Shown: positions 47,129 through 55,509, counted from the stretch's first letter. The stretch is DNA of 64,000 nucleotides from Lactiplantibacillus pentosus (GCF_003641185.1 NZ_CP032757.1:1364001-1428000); one strand, 5' to 3'. Translations and numbers: made by a program. Notes: generated from the letters alone by a model not told the origin.

Positions 47129-47235
47129 ATGTTCATAAGCTAATTGATTAGCTAAAAGCACTAACAAATAAACCTTAATTTTACGTTCCCCAACGTGATA
47201 AACGGCTTTGTATAGGCTTATTTAACTATGACCTA

Positions 47236-47264
47236 ATAATAGCTTTTAAGCTATTATATGTCAA
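47236..47264 (-). promoter_or_regulatory. leftward repressor promoter
   Basis: On the minus strand TTGACA (47264-47259), a 17-bp spacer, then TATTAT (47241-47236). The 22-bp palindrome fills the spacer and -10, so bound protein would block it. A second possible leftward promoter has an extended -10 TGCTATTAT near 47073-47081 but a poor -35. Confidence 0.7.
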
Positions 47265-47308
47265 CAGTTTAGCAAAAAAATTAGCTAATAAAGAAAGGAG
47301 TGAAACAA

Positions 47309-47491
47309 ATGAGTACAGATTTGGGAGTGAAGGTTAGAGGAAAGTTGTTCGAAAAAGATATGACACAAATTCAATTAGCAAAGCTGGTTGGCATTAGCGA
47401 TGTATATTTGAGCGATATTCTCCATGGGCGCAAGACTGGGCCAAAACCACAAGAACATATTAAGAAAATCAAAAAAATTCTTGGTATCTAA
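47309..47491 (+). CDS. Cro-like regulator (XRE family)
   Basis: This 60-aa protein is essentially one helix-turn-helix domain (MTQIQLAKLVGISDVYLSDILHGRKTGPKPQEHIKKIKKIL). It is the first rightward gene and opposes the repressor in the lytic switch. AAAGAAAGGAGTGAAACAA precedes the ATG at 47309; an in-frame GTG at 47300 lies inside that site. The antirepressor gene follows after 12 bp. Confidence 0.88.
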   Translation: MSTDLGVKVRGKLFEKDMTQIQLAKLVGISDVYLSDILHGRKTGPKPQEHIKKIKKILGI

Positions 47492-47503
47492 GGAGGACTA
47501 ATC

Positions 47504-48313
47504 ATGAACGAATTAAAAGTAATTGGTTGTGAACGTATCGGTCAATATGAATTCACTGGAATTGAAGGTGGGTTCGGCGAGAACAAGAAAGCAATGTTGG
47601 TTAAGGATATCGCCAAGATTCATGAGCGACCAGTATTTAAGATTAATGAACTTATTAATAACAACATTAAGCGGTTCAAAGAAGGTATCGATTTAATTGA
47701 TTTAAAACATATCCTTCAAAAGGATGTGTTTTCCGAATATGGATTTAGCAAGGCACAATGGGGAAATGCAACAAACATCTACCTATTATCTGAACGAGGT
47801 TATAGCAAGCTACTTAAAATTCTCGAAGATGACAAAGCTTGGGAAATCTATGATCAACTGGTTGATAACTATTTCAACATGCGTCAGGCTATCAAAGAAA
47901 ATCAGCCGTCATTAGTTGCTGGTAAGCGACTTGAAATTATGGAGAAGAACGCTTCTACTCGGAAAGCAAATTTACTATATAAAATTGCTCAAGCTACGAG
48001 TTCTGAAACGTCTAGCCAATCATTATTAGCACAAGCCGCTAAAGAACTTACTGGTGAAATGACTATCCCAGTTATGAAACATAAGGAATACAGTGCGGGA
48101 GATGTTGGTAAGCAACTTGGTATTTCAGCCAACAAGGTTGGACGAATTGCCAATAGTATTGAAATCAAAGCCGAACAACCTGGTCAGAATGAATATGGGC
48201 GTTGGAGTAACAGTAAATCACAACATTCTGATAAGGAAGTCCCACAGTGGTTGTATTTTGATGAAGGCGTTATGGCAATTAAAACGGCTAATAAGGGGAT
48301 GAATAAACGATGA
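47504..48313 (+). CDS. phage antirepressor, ORF6N domain
   Basis: This 269-aa protein has an N-terminal ORF6N-type domain (MLVKDIAKIHERPVFKINELINNNIKRF...YLLSERGYSKLLKILEDDKAWEIYDQLVDNYF). The C-terminal domain has a helix-turn-helix-like stretch (SAGDVGKQLGISANKVGRIANSI), as in phage Ant/KilAC-type antirepressors. Such proteins inactivate repressors or act as early regulators. GGAGG precedes the ATG, and it overlaps the next gene by 4 bp, so translation is probably coupled. Confidence 0.87.
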   Translation: MNELKVIGCERIGQYEFTGIEGGFGENKKAMLVKDIAKIHERPVFKINELINNNIKRFKEGIDLIDLKHILQKDVFSEYGFSKAQWGNATNIYLLSERGYSKLLKILEDDKAWEIYDQLVDNYFNMRQAIKENQPSLVAGKRLEIMEKNASTRKANLLYKIAQATSSETSSQSLLAQAAKELTGEMTIPVMKHKEYSAGDVGKQLGISANKVGRIANSIEIKAEQPGQNEYGRWSNSKSQHSDKEVPQWLYFDEGVMAIKTANKGMNKR

Positions 48314-48513
48314 CGGAAAAATTAGTTTTAAGAAAACAACATCTTAATGGCAATAATGGAACCAAGCCAATATTCGTTGATGTCTCAATTCTTGATTCCA
48401 TTCGTGAAATTAAAGAAGAAACCGGAATCCCGATGAGAAGAATTGTTGAACAGTTTTTATGTTATGCAATGAAGAATGTTCAGATTGTTGATGACGAAGG
48501 AGACGAACAGTGA
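48310..48513 (+). CDS. small phage protein, ribbon-helix-helix-like
   Basis: This 67-aa protein starts inside the antirepressor stop (ATGA). The pattern IFVDVSILDSIREIKEETGIPMRRIVEQFLCYAM has the short strand plus two helices expected of a ribbon-helix-helix or Arc-like DNA-binding protein; this is inference. It overlaps the DUF771 gene. Confidence 0.7.
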   Translation: MTEKLVLRKQHLNGNNGTKPIFVDVSILDSIREIKEETGIPMRRIVEQFLCYAMKNVQIVDDEGDEQ

Positions 48514-48851
48514 TGACCCAATCATTATTAGATCAGATTGAAGTAACTGGAACTTTCCGTTTCCCACTACCTGATGGCATGAAGCTTGTTCCCGTTGATT
48601 CTCATGGTTACGAAGGTGAGTCATTGACCGGTCGATGGTGGACCATGAAAGATTTACGTGAATGGTGTGCTAATAAGTCAGTTGACTGGTTGAAAGATAA
48701 CATCCTAGAAAACCCACGCTACAGTCGCGAGATTGGGGCAATGGAACGCAAAGGCCAAATCATTCATAAAGGTCGTGGTAGCGCATGGAAGTTTAAAGCC
48801 AAGGCAATGGCGGAGTTTTTGGATAAGCACGGCGAAGAGCTGCCATGGTAA
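48513..48851 (+). CDS. DUF771 phage protein
   Basis: This 112-aa protein has the DUF771 pattern GRWWTMKDLREWCANKSVDWLKDNILENPRY, common in early regions of Lactobacillus and Staphylococcus phages. It contains an excisionase/AlpA-like helix-turn-helix, so it probably binds DNA; its role is unproven. The ATG at 48513 follows GAAGGAGACGAACAGTG, where the preceding GTG could also start. Confidence 0.85.
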   Translation: MTQSLLDQIEVTGTFRFPLPDGMKLVPVDSHGYEGESLTGRWWTMKDLREWCANKSVDWLKDNILENPRYSREIGAMERKGQIIHKGRGSAWKFKAKAMAEFLDKHGEELPW

Positions 48852-48869
48852 CGAAGGGAGGTGTTACGG

Positions 48870-48953
48870 ATGATTGAAGGAGCAACAGTAGGATGCGTGT
48901 TAACAGCGCTATGGTTCAAACGTCATGAAGTACCTAGTTGGTTTGGAATTTAG
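48870..48953 (+). CDS. 27-aa phage microprotein
   Basis: ATG at 48870 with a strong ribosome site (GGGAGGTGTTACGG), stop at 48951. The product MIEGATVGCVLTALWFKRHE... has one short hydrophobic stretch. It is tightly placed in the early operon, so translation is plausible. The function is unknown. Confidence 0.5.
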   Translation: MIEGATVGCVLTALWFKRHEVPSWFGI

Positions 48954-48964
48954 GAGGAAACAAT

Positions 48965-49204
48965 ATGTATGAAGAAGACATTGAGCACGCGTTAAGAGCA
49001 CGTAAGTATAACGCGATTCGTGCAGATGAACGTGAGCTGATTAACGCTATCACGTACGATACAGACGGGATCATTAAGCGACGCCCGTGCTTTGGCTATT
49101 CGGAAGAATTTATTGGTGAGTTGCAAGAACACGATATTAACGTTTGCGAGCCAGATAAAAATTCTGATGAGAACTGGACGTTCACATTGCCACCAATGTA
49201 TTAG
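48965..49204 (+). CDS. hypothetical early phage protein
   Basis: This 79-aa acidic soluble protein has no recognised domain. TAGGAGGAAACAAT precedes the ATG at 48965, which is chosen over an upstream in-frame ATG at 48938 located inside the preceding microprotein. It is part of a row of early genes each led by GGAGG. Confidence 0.7.
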   Translation: MYEEDIEHALRARKYNAIRADERELINAITYDTDGIIKRRPCFGYSEEFIGELQEHDINVCEPDKNSDENWTFTLPPMY

Positions 49205-49215
49205 GAGGAATGATC

Positions 49216-49416
49216 ATGAAAGTTCATGTAGGTGATCGAGTGAGTTACAAGGCTGAATATAGTTGTGGTCAGCTGATAAGAGAAGCCGGCGTTGGCAGAG
49301 TAGTTGAAATCAAGTCAATTCCGTTCACGTTGCGCACAAAAAAAGATGTAGCTGTAGTAAAAGAGAATGGCCAGCAATTTGAAATCATTACTAATGGTAT
49401 TCAAGTAATTAAGTAG
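49216..49416 (+). CDS. hypothetical early phage protein, small beta-barrel-like
   Basis: This 66-aa protein (MKVHVGDRVSYKAEYSCGQL...) looks like a small SH3/KOW-type beta fold, with a V-G-D-R-V opening. ATTAGGAGGAATGATC precedes the ATG at 49216. No function is assigned. Confidence 0.65.
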   Translation: MKVHVGDRVSYKAEYSCGQLIREAGVGRVVEIKSIPFTLRTKKDVAVVKENGQQFEIITNGIQVIK

Positions 49417-49427
49417 GAGGGATGATC

Positions 49428-49592
49428 ATGCGAGAAGTATCAATTTTACCACTCCACGAGTGGAAACGAGCGCAAAAAAATCCATCGCTAGTAGCGGCTA
49501 ACGATGGACTGATGGAAAAGATGATTAATACTATCATCTACTCTATTCCAAAGCAGTCTCGTTTGCAAGTGCTAAGAAAGCGAGGACGGTAG
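49428..49592 (+). CDS. 54-aa early phage protein
   Basis: ATG 49428 after TAGGAGGGATGATC, stop 49590. It is a basic protein ending LRKRGR. Its last codons lie in the first copy of a 20-bp direct repeat shared with the end of the following gene. No domain is recognised. Confidence 0.6.
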   Translation: MREVSILPLHEWKRAQKNPSLVAANDGLMEKMINTIIYSIPKQSRLQVLRKRGR

Positions 49593-50016
49593 TTATGACA
49601 TCAATAGATTACGGCAAATTTATTAGCTTAGGTTCGAATGGACTTGGGAGAAGGAGGACTCCATTTCCATTGGTTTCAATTAGTTCCAATATTATGACTT
49701 TTAATGCTGCTGCAAGCGATGTAATAAATGACAAGGCATTTAAATATGTTACTTATAAGTATTATCAAAACCAATTATTGTTAGATCTTCAAAAATCAAA
49801 ATCAGATGGATGCTACCGACTTTATAAACATAGTGGTTCCTTACAATCCAGCTTCAGGGCAGCCAGTACACAACTGAAAGAAAATACGGATTCCATCGAT
49901 ACTGATTTATATAACTACCAATACAAGCTGCTGCTGGAACCAGATGGCCATCATGTAGTCATTGACTTGGCACAACCATATATTAAAAAAGCTATAAAGC
50001 GAGGACGGTAGTTATG
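49578..50016 (+). repeat. 20-bp direct repeats flanking a 138-aa gene
   Basis: AAGCGAGGACGGTAGTTATG occurs at 49578-49597 and 49997-50016, 419 bp apart. Each copy contains the end of one gene (K-R-G-R-stop), a GAGGACGG ribosome site and the ATG of the next. The gene between can be gained or lost by repeat recombination while keeping both junctions functional. Confidence 0.85.
49595..50011 (+). CDS. hypothetical protein, probable inserted early-region cassette
   Basis: This 138-aa soluble protein has no recognised family. It is rich in Tyr, Lys and Ser (YVTYKYYQNQLLLDLQKSKSDGCYRLYKHSG). Its sequence is more AT-rich than neighbouring early genes. It is bounded by the 20-bp repeats, so it looks like an optional insert. 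Translation would use the repeat-borne ribosome site. Candidate roles such as host takeover or anti-defence are speculation. Confidence 0.65.
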   Translation: MTSIDYGKFISLGSNGLGRRRTPFPLVSISSNIMTFNAAASDVINDKAFKYVTYKYYQNQLLLDLQKSKSDGCYRLYKHSGSLQSSFRAASTQLKENTDSIDTDLYNYQYKLLLEPDGHHVVIDLAQPYIKKAIKRGR

Positions 50017-50184
50017 GAAAACCCATTACCTTATTTAGAACAACAGCATTGCATTTTCCATGGTATTGCACTGATTGCATCGATTGATCCGCAGGCATTA
50101 ACGCCAGAATTACGTCAGATGAGAGACAACATGATTAAAGCAATCGACTTAAACGAACTTATGATCAATAGGGGGCTGAAATAA
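50014..50184 (+). CDS. 56-aa early phage protein
   Basis: ATG 50014 lies in the second repeat copy (GAGGACGG before it); the stop overlaps the next ATG (TAATG). The protein MENPLPYLEQQHCIFHGIAL... is predicted largely helical. No domain is recognised. Confidence 0.6.
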   Translation: MENPLPYLEQQHCIFHGIALIASIDPQALTPELRQMRDNMIKAIDLNELMINRGLK

Positions 50185-51044
50185 TGGCGAATGAAGTAAT
50201 TAATCTGCCAGACTACACAGTGGACTATCAACCGGTACCAATCAAAATTAACAACTTGGAAGGATTACAGGCGTCCATTGCACAATATGTATCGCGTTAC
50301 TCGAATTTAGTAATCACCGAAGATAACGTAACTGACAGCAAGCAAGCGCGGGCCAAATTGAACAAGCTCAAAAAGGCGCTTGATGATCGGCGCAAAGAAA
50401 TCAAACGAAATTATAATCAACCATTACGTGAGTTTGAAACCGAGGTCAAAAAGCTTGAAGCCAGCATCGACATGATCATTGATCCAATTGATGAAGGACT
50501 TGGTGAGCTGGAGGTTCAACGCCGTGAACAACGAAAAGCTGACGTGATGGGCTTGATTGCTGAAATGGCACCCAATTACGGCGTTGGGGCGGATGAAATT
50601 GAATTCGATCCTCGTTGGCTGAATAAGAGCATCAGCAACAAACAAATCACTCAAGAAGTTGCATCGTCGATGACGGTGGTAAAGCAAGCCAAGGATAAGT
50701 TGGCTACTGCCACAACGATGATTACCAAGTATGCTCAAGCAGTCGACGTTGATCCCATTCCATGGATTGACCAGTTGAAGCAAGGACAGGACGTCCAGTA
50801 CTTGTTGCAGGCAATTGACCGGCAAGTTGAATCAGCCAAAGAACGTGAACGTCAGCGAGAGCTTAAACAGCAATTGGCTGCAGAACATCAGCAAGAAACG
50901 AGTACCGGTAAAATTGTCGATACAGACACCGGCGAAGTAGTGTCTCTTACTCGAACTTTGAAAATTACAGCCACTAAAGACCAGATGTGGGGGCTATCTT
51001 CATATATGAAAAAGAATGGTATTAAATTTGAGGCGGTGAACTAA
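50184..51044 (+). CDS. DUF1351 phage protein (recombination-associated)
   Basis: This 286-aa protein matches DUF1351: an N-terminal strand region, then a long coiled-coil (KARAKLNKLKKALDDRRKEIKRNYNQPLREFETEVKKLEASIDMII) and a C-terminal globular part (LKITATKDQMWGLSSYMKKNGI). Genes of this family sit directly before ERF or RecT-type annealing proteins in Lactobacillus phages and probably help recombination or replication. The start overlaps the upstream stop, and its own stop overlaps the ERF start. Confidence 0.88.
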   Translation: MANEVINLPDYTVDYQPVPIKINNLEGLQASIAQYVSRYSNLVITEDNVTDSKQARAKLNKLKKALDDRRKEIKRNYNQPLREFETEVKKLEASIDMIIDPIDEGLGELEVQRREQRKADVMGLIAEMAPNYGVGADEIEFDPRWLNKSISNKQITQEVASSMTVVKQAKDKLATATTMITKYAQAVDVDPIPWIDQLKQGQDVQYLLQAIDRQVESAKERERQRELKQQLAAEHQQETSTGKIVDTDTGEVVSLTRTLKITATKDQMWGLSSYMKKNGIKFEAVN

Positions 51045-51670
51045 TGAGTCTTGAAGAAGCTAAGGCTATGGGAGCATTTGCTAGTGCATTGGCATTATTC
51101 CAACAGCAAGTTGTTGCACCAAAAGAAAACGGACATGTTAGTTATAAAAGCACAAAATATGATTATGTTATGTTAAAAGATTTGATTAAAGCTATCAACG
51201 AAGGAATCAAAGGAACAGGACTGGCTTGGCTTCAAGATACTAAGACAAATGCTGGTATTGTATCGGTTAGAACAATTGTCTTTCACAAAGACGGTTATCA
51301 ATTTGAATCATCATGGACTGAAATCAAAACAAGTGGCAAAGCGCAAGATGTCGGTAGCGCCATGACCTATGCACGGCGATATTCATTGAGTACAACGTTT
51401 GGCGTTAATTCTGAAACCGATGATGATGGTCAGTCAGCAAATGATGGTGCACCGCAGTTCGAGCAGGCCAATCATAATCAACAAAAATTGTTAACTAATC
51501 TGTTTAACGAAATGGCTAAAACTACTGGTAAACCAGCAAAGGATGTTCAGAAGGGGTATCTGGGGTTAACAACAATTGGTGCATTGCGTCATGACATGGC
51601 AAATTCATTGATTAAGCTAATCACAGAACAACTTGAAAAATTAACAGTCAAGGCGGGTGACAAAGCATGA
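51044..51670 (+). CDS. erf: ERF-family single-strand annealing protein
   Basis: This 208-aa protein anneals single-stranded DNA in phage recombination. The ERF pattern is clear: [23 protein letters not shown] near the N-terminus and [25 protein letters not shown] at about residues 105-130. The C-terminal part is a variable basic tail. It is translationally coupled to DUF1351 before it and SSB after it. Confidence 0.93.
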   Translation: MSLEEAKAMGAFASALALFQQQVVAPKENGHVSYKSTKYDYVMLKDLIKAINEGIKGTGLAWLQDTKTNAGIVSVRTIVFHKDGYQFESSWTEIKTSGKAQDVGSAMTYARRYSLSTTFGVNSETDDDGQSANDGAPQFEQANHNQQKLLTNLFNEMAKTTGKPAKDVQKGYLGLTTIGALRHDMANSLIKLITEQLEKLTVKAGDKA

Positions 51671-52128
51671 TTAACCGAAGCGTTTTAGTTGGTAGGCTTA
51701 CAAGAGACCCAGAATTACGTTATACGAATGGCGGTGCTGCGGTTGCAACGTTCACGATTGCTGTAAATCGTCAATTTACAAATCAAAATGGAGAACGTGA
51801 AGCTGATTTTATTAGCTGTGTCATCTGGCGGAAGGCTGCTGAAAATTTCACTAATTTCACACATAAAGGATCACTTATTGGAATTGATGGTCACATTCAA
51901 ACGAGAAACTATGAAAATCAGCAGGGAACTCGTATTTACGTTACTGAAGTAGTCGTTGATAACTTCTCATTGCTTGAATCACGTGCTGAATCTGAACATC
52001 ATCAAAGTGCTAATAGTAATGACCACAGCTCAAACAATAGCAACAATAGAAAATATGATAACAGTCAAAACCAGTATGGAAATAATGGCGGCCAGATTGA
52101 TATTACGGACAATGACTTGCCATTTTAA
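51667..52128 (+). CDS. ssb: single-stranded DNA-binding protein
   Basis: This 153-aa OB-fold protein starts [23 protein letters not shown], has the [14 protein letters not shown] block, an Asn/Ser-rich linker and the acidic tip DITDNDLPF that recruits partner proteins. It is a phage SSB acting with ERF. It overlaps the ERF stop by 4 bp. Confidence 0.96.
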   Translation: MINRSVLVGRLTRDPELRYTNGGAAVATFTIAVNRQFTNQNGEREADFISCVIWRKAAENFTNFTHKGSLIGIDGHIQTRNYENQQGTRIYVTEVVVDNFSLLESRAESEHHQSANSNDHSSNNSNNRKYDNSQNQYGNNGGQIDITDNDLPF

Positions 52129-52142
52129 GTTGAGGTGCTCGC

Positions 52143-52835
52143 GTGGAACTGCTACCGACTAAGTTAATTGAAAAAGATGGCGAGTGGTATCAGGTTCAGA
52201 AGCTCACCCATAAGCCTAATCTTGACCATGTTGAGACGGTAAGTGGTTCTGCTGACGAATACTACACGTACTCGGAATTAGCTGACACACGTAAAGCTAG
52301 GCCGCAACAACGACGCTTGTTCTTCGCGTTGCTTAGTGACATCTATACGTGGTCAGGTATGCCGACAGACTTCTTGAAAAACTTGTTTTATTTGCAGTAT
52401 GAGTCATACGCGTTTGGCAAGCAGATTAGCCTGTCAGACACCACAGAATCGTCTGTGAGCGATGCTAACCAGTTACTCGACCTAGTTATCGACTTCATGT
52501 TTGAGTGGCACGTGCCGTTCAAGGAAGGCTATAAGCTATTGCCACGTGAGCAAGAGTATTATCTGTTTCAATGTTGCCGCCACCGAGTTTGCATGATCTG
52601 CGGTAATCGTGCTGATATCCATCATGTAGACGTTATCGGAGCCGGCTTGAACAGAACACACGTTGACCACACCAAACGGCACGTTATGGCATTGTGTCGA
52701 GTCCATCACAGCGAGATTGAGCAAATTGGCTCCGTGGCATTTAGTGCAAAATACCACGTCCCAGTAGATGGCATAAAACTAGATAAAGAAACACTAAAAC
52801 GAATTGGCTTGAAAGGTAAATACAGCAGTGACTAA
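52143..52835 (+). CDS. putative HNHc nuclease
   Basis: This 230-aa protein has a C-terminal HNH-like zinc nuclease module: CMICGNRADIHHVDVIGAG...HVDHTKRHVMALCRVHHSEIEQIG. This architecture is annotated as a putative HNHc nuclease in Lactobacillus phage replication modules, next to SSB. The N-terminal 140 residues are helical. The start is GTG (52143) with GAGGTGCTCGC before it; no better ATG is available in frame. Confidence 0.87.
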   Translation: MELLPTKLIEKDGEWYQVQKLTHKPNLDHVETVSGSADEYYTYSELADTRKARPQQRRLFFALLSDIYTWSGMPTDFLKNLFYLQYESYAFGKQISLSDTTESSVSDANQLLDLVIDFMFEWHVPFKEGYKLLPREQEYYLFQCCRHRVCMICGNRADIHHVDVIGAGLNRTHVDHTKRHVMALCRVHHSEIEQIGSVAFSAKYHVPVDGIKLDKETLKRIGLKGKYSSD

Positions 52836-52881
52836 TACACCGGGTGGGTGGAATGCCCACTATATGATTGAGGTGATATAG

Positions 52882-53649
52882 ATGAATAACCTTTTAATTA
52901 GTGAACCACCATTGCAAGTTCTACCTACATTGGCAGTAAGAGTTGGGTTAAAAGAGGCAATCGTATTGCAACAATTCCATTACTGGTTACAGCGTTCTGG
53001 TAATAACAGAGATGGGTATAAATGGATTTATAACAGTTATGATGAATGGCACAAACAATTCCCGTTCTTTAGCAAGGTGACGCTACGAAGGACAATCAAT
53101 AGCTTAGAAAAGCAAGGATACTTGATCAGTGGAAATTATAATAAAGCCGGTTTTGACAAGACTAAATGGTATCGGATTGATTATCAGCGTATGAGCAAAG
53201 CATGTGATCAAAATGATCATACGAGGTGCTCAAATCGATCACATGCAGGTGATCAAAATGAGCAGACCAATACCAATAGATTACCAGAGACTACTACAGA
53301 GACTAACAATAATAAACGTCCAAACTCAAAAACCAAGTATGGACCCGATGATCCACCCTACAAAGTAGCAGTCCATTTGTTGACCAGAATTAAGCAACGG
53401 CAACCTGACTTTAAAGAACCAAACTTACAGAAATGGGCTAATGACATCCGTCTAGCTCATGAACGTGATCATCGTGATTATGAAAAATTAGATTGGCTAG
53501 TAGATTGGTCACAGGATAATTCATTCTGGCAAGCAAACATTTTGTCGGCAGGGAAGTTACGAAAGCAGTATGACACGCTCATTGGTCAGGCTGAACGTGA
53601 TCGCCCGACTAATGTTGCGCCACAAACGCGAGAGGACTGGTTTGGCTAA
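52882..53649 (+). CDS. phage replication initiator-like protein (winged helix)
   Basis: This 255-aa protein has an N-terminal winged-helix domain (LQQFHYWLQRSGNNRDGYKWIYNSYDEWHKQFPFFSKVTLRRTINSLEKQGYL) of the phage RepO/DnaD_N type. A Thr/Asn-rich linker and a helical C-terminal domain follow. It is next to the DnaC-like loader, so it probably recognises the phage origin and recruits the helicase. An origin may lie within the repetitive CAT/GATCA-rich linker DNA (53200-53290), which is suggestive only. Confidence 0.83.
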   Translation: MNNLLISEPPLQVLPTLAVRVGLKEAIVLQQFHYWLQRSGNNRDGYKWIYNSYDEWHKQFPFFSKVTLRRTINSLEKQGYLISGNYNKAGFDKTKWYRIDYQRMSKACDQNDHTRCSNRSHAGDQNEQTNTNRLPETTTETNNNKRPNSKTKYGPDDPPYKVAVHLLTRIKQRQPDFKEPNLQKWANDIRLAHERDHRDYEKLDWLVDWSQDNSFWQANILSAGKLRKQYDTLIGQAERDRPTNVAPQTREDWFG

Positions 53650-54434
53650 TGGAAAATGTAACGAAGTTATTCAATCAAACCACGATTCAGAAAGTAGTAG
53701 CGGCTAGAGGAATTGATACAACTAAGTTGCCGACCAAAGAAGAATTGGATCATCAAACGATTGACCGTGCCAATGCTAGCGTGATTGCTAACCGAAAACG
53801 ATATTACTATCGTATGTCAGTGTGGTCTGGCGGTGTACCGTTACGATTTAGCTTTAATGATTGGCAAGTCGATAAACAGCCTAATCAAGCTAAAGCTAGA
53901 GAACTTGGTAATCAAGCATTTAAGTTAGCTAGGCAATTAGAGACTAACCAGTTCAACGTAGCGCTTGCAGGCGGACCCGGCGTTGGCAAAACATCATTAG
54001 CGCTAGCAATTATGTATCAGCTAATGAGCGTAGGGCAGACAGCAATGTTTGTCTCAACAGCTGAGTTGCTACGGCTGGTCAACGAGAAATACGATGCGCC
54101 AGATGTCAGAGAACGCTTAAACTATGTTCTAAAGGACATGAAAAAAGTCGACGTGTTGGTGCTAGACGACTTTGGTACTGAAGGCGGTAAGCCGACTGAA
54201 AAAGGGTTCTACAAGCCAGTGCACAAAGATTTACGTACGTTGATGTATGACGTTGCCAATGCCAGATGGAACCTTAACATTAACGATGGCAAATTAGCAA
54301 CGATTATCACTACCAACAATACACGAAGCCAGTTAGAAAACATGTATAGTGGTCAGACAATTGATCGTTTATATACCAAGGATACTAGCTGTCAATTGCT
54401 GTTTGACAATATGGAAGGAGTCAGAAGTGTATGA
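53649..54434 (+). CDS. DnaC-like helicase loader ATPase
   Basis: This 261-aa AAA+ ATPase has Walker A GGPGVGKT at about residues 108-115 and Walker B VLVLDDFGTEG. Sensor-type residues follow in TIITTNNTRSQL and an arginine-rich IDRLY block, as in DnaC/IstB proteins. It loads the host replicative helicase at the phage origin together with the upstream initiator. It overlaps its neighbours by one and four bases. Confidence 0.92.
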   Translation: MENVTKLFNQTTIQKVVAARGIDTTKLPTKEELDHQTIDRANASVIANRKRYYYRMSVWSGGVPLRFSFNDWQVDKQPNQAKARELGNQAFKLARQLETNQFNVALAGGPGVGKTSLALAIMYQLMSVGQTAMFVSTAELLRLVNEKYDAPDVRERLNYVLKDMKKVDVLVLDDFGTEGGKPTEKGFYKPVHKDLRTLMYDVANARWNLNINDGKLATIITTNNTRSQLENMYSGQTIDRLYTKDTSCQLLFDNMEGVRSV

Positions 54435-54592
54435 GTTGTGAATTATGTCATGGTAGTAAAGTTGTTCAGCAACCACTTGGGAGTTATGGTTTCACGTTTG
54501 CCCCATGCCCAAATTGTACGAATGAGATACACGCTCATTACGAACAGGAGCTTGAAAGGAAGTTAGCCTATGGCAAGCAAAAATTGGCTTAA
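54431..54592 (+). CDS. 53-aa zinc-ribbon protein
   Basis: ATG 54431 overlaps the DnaC stop (ATGA-type), stop 54590. Two Cys pairs, CELCHG and CPNC, spaced about 25 residues form a likely zinc ribbon. An upstream GGAAGGAG serves as ribosome site. Function unknown; possibly nucleic-acid binding. Confidence 0.65.
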   Translation: MSCELCHGSKVVQQPLGSYGFTFAPCPNCTNEIHAHYEQELERKLAYGKQKLA

Positions 54593-54872
54593 AGAGCTGG
54601 AAGTCATTCATAAGCTAGAAGCGAGATACGGCAGCATGGATAACGTGCCACCAAGCAAACTAGCTAACCTGCATAAGATGCCCGGAATTAAGGCCGTATC
54701 AGGCGATTACACGGAGATTACGCGTACCCAGTATAATGCCATTAAATTAGTCATGAAAGGCAAGCAGGGTAAAACTAGGACGTCTCGGGAGCTAAATCAC
54801 ATTAACGTTTGGCTGGATAATCGCATTCGTGCAATTGACGAAAACAAATACTACATTACGGAGGACGAATAA
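54570..54872 (+). CDS. hypothetical phage protein
   Basis: This 100-aa basic helical protein (MASKNWLKELEVIHKLEARYGS...) overlaps the preceding zinc-ribbon gene by 23 bases. GAAAGGAAG lies before the ATG. No recognised domain. It belongs to the compact early operon. Confidence 0.7.
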   Translation: MASKNWLKELEVIHKLEARYGSMDNVPPSKLANLHKMPGIKAVSGDYTEITRTQYNAIKLVMKGKQGKTRTSRELNHINVWLDNRIRAIDENKYYITEDE

Positions 54873-54874
54873 AC

Positions 54875-55186
54875 ATGATTGATATGAAAATTGACCAGTA
54901 TCATCTGACTAGTGACAAATACGAAGTTAAGGTTAACAGGATGTCATTAGACAGCCATGGGCATCCGGTAACTAGCTACGATGAAAAGTCTGGTATTAAT
55001 CGACTGGTAGAAGTACCCCTAGCACACTGTAAGAACGTCGAGGACGCATTGCACTGGCTTCGTGGGTATTTAATCCGGACTGGCAGTGAACACATTAAAA
55101 CAGTGGATCAGTTAGCCAGAAAGAGTCATGAAATTGAACGACAGTTTGACACGTACATTAAAGAGCGCGTACCGGAAGGATTGTGA
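54875..55186 (+). CDS. hypothetical phage protein
   Basis: This 103-aa soluble protein has a beta-strand-rich start (DQYHLTSDKYEVKVNRMSLD) and a helical second half (VEDALHWLRGYLIRTG). GGAGG precedes the ATG, two bases after the previous stop. It is not assigned to a family. Confidence 0.7.
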   Translation: MIDMKIDQYHLTSDKYEVKVNRMSLDSHGHPVTSYDEKSGINRLVEVPLAHCKNVEDALHWLRGYLIRTGSEHIKTVDQLARKSHEIERQFDTYIKERVPEGL

Positions 55187-55189
55187 GTT

Positions 55190-55348
55190 ATGCCTAAACA
55201 CACTAAGAAGCGTTCAACGATTAAACGGAAGCACCGGCGCATGAGGAAGCATGCCGAAGCAAACAAAGCTAAAGCACAGGATAACAAGCAACTGGTCAAG
55301 GAATATGAGCCGTACAACATTAATAAGCGGGCGTTCGGGGAGGATTGA
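55190..55348 (+). CDS. 52-aa highly basic phage protein
   Basis: ATG 55190 after GGAAGGATTGTGAGTT, stop 55346. The first half is Lys/Arg/His-rich (KKRSTIKRKHRRMRKHAEANK), suggesting nucleic-acid binding. No family recognised. Confidence 0.6.
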   Translation: MPKHTKKRSTIKRKHRRMRKHAEANKAKAQDNKQLVKEYEPYNINKRAFGED

Positions 55349-55350
55349 AA

Positions 55351-55509
55351 ATGAGTATTAGAAATAAAATTGGACTTGGCATGATAGCCTTATTTATTTT
55401 AGTCACGATCATTGGGAACTTCTTAGACGGATTTTGGCATGGAGTTGCTTTTATCAGTGTTGTGGCATGGGTTGTGATAGCGCTGGATCTATCGAGTTCT
55501 AACAGATGA
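55351..55509 (+). CDS. 52-aa membrane protein
   Basis: ATG 55351 two bases after the previous stop, with GGGGAGGATTGAAA as ribosome site; stop 55507. Two short hydrophobic helices (GLGMIALFILVTIIGNFL, GVAFISVVAWVVIALDL) give a hairpin topology. Unknown function; too early in the genome for a typical holin. Confidence 0.55.
   Translation: MSIRNKIGLGMIALFILVTIIGNFLDGFWHGVAFISVVAWVVIALDLSSSNR

Larger units (their letters stand above)
47086..47288. promoter_or_regulatory. lysis-lysogeny operator region
   Basis: Several inverted repeats built on AGCTAA/TTAGCT are present: AGCTAA (47086-47091), GCTAA (47118-47122), AGCTAAT-TG-ATTAGCT (47138-47153), a 22-bp palindrome centred on TAATAGCTT/AAGCTATTA (47236-47257) and TTAGCTAA (47281-47288). 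These are the probable CI/Cro binding sites, lying across both promoters. Confidence 0.8.

Noticed and set aside
53200..53290. GATCA/CAT-rich stretch in the replication initiator gene considered as a definite phage origin
   Set aside because: The repeats (ATGATCA/GATCAAAATGA-like) are suggestive but too irregular to call iterons without experimental or comparative support.
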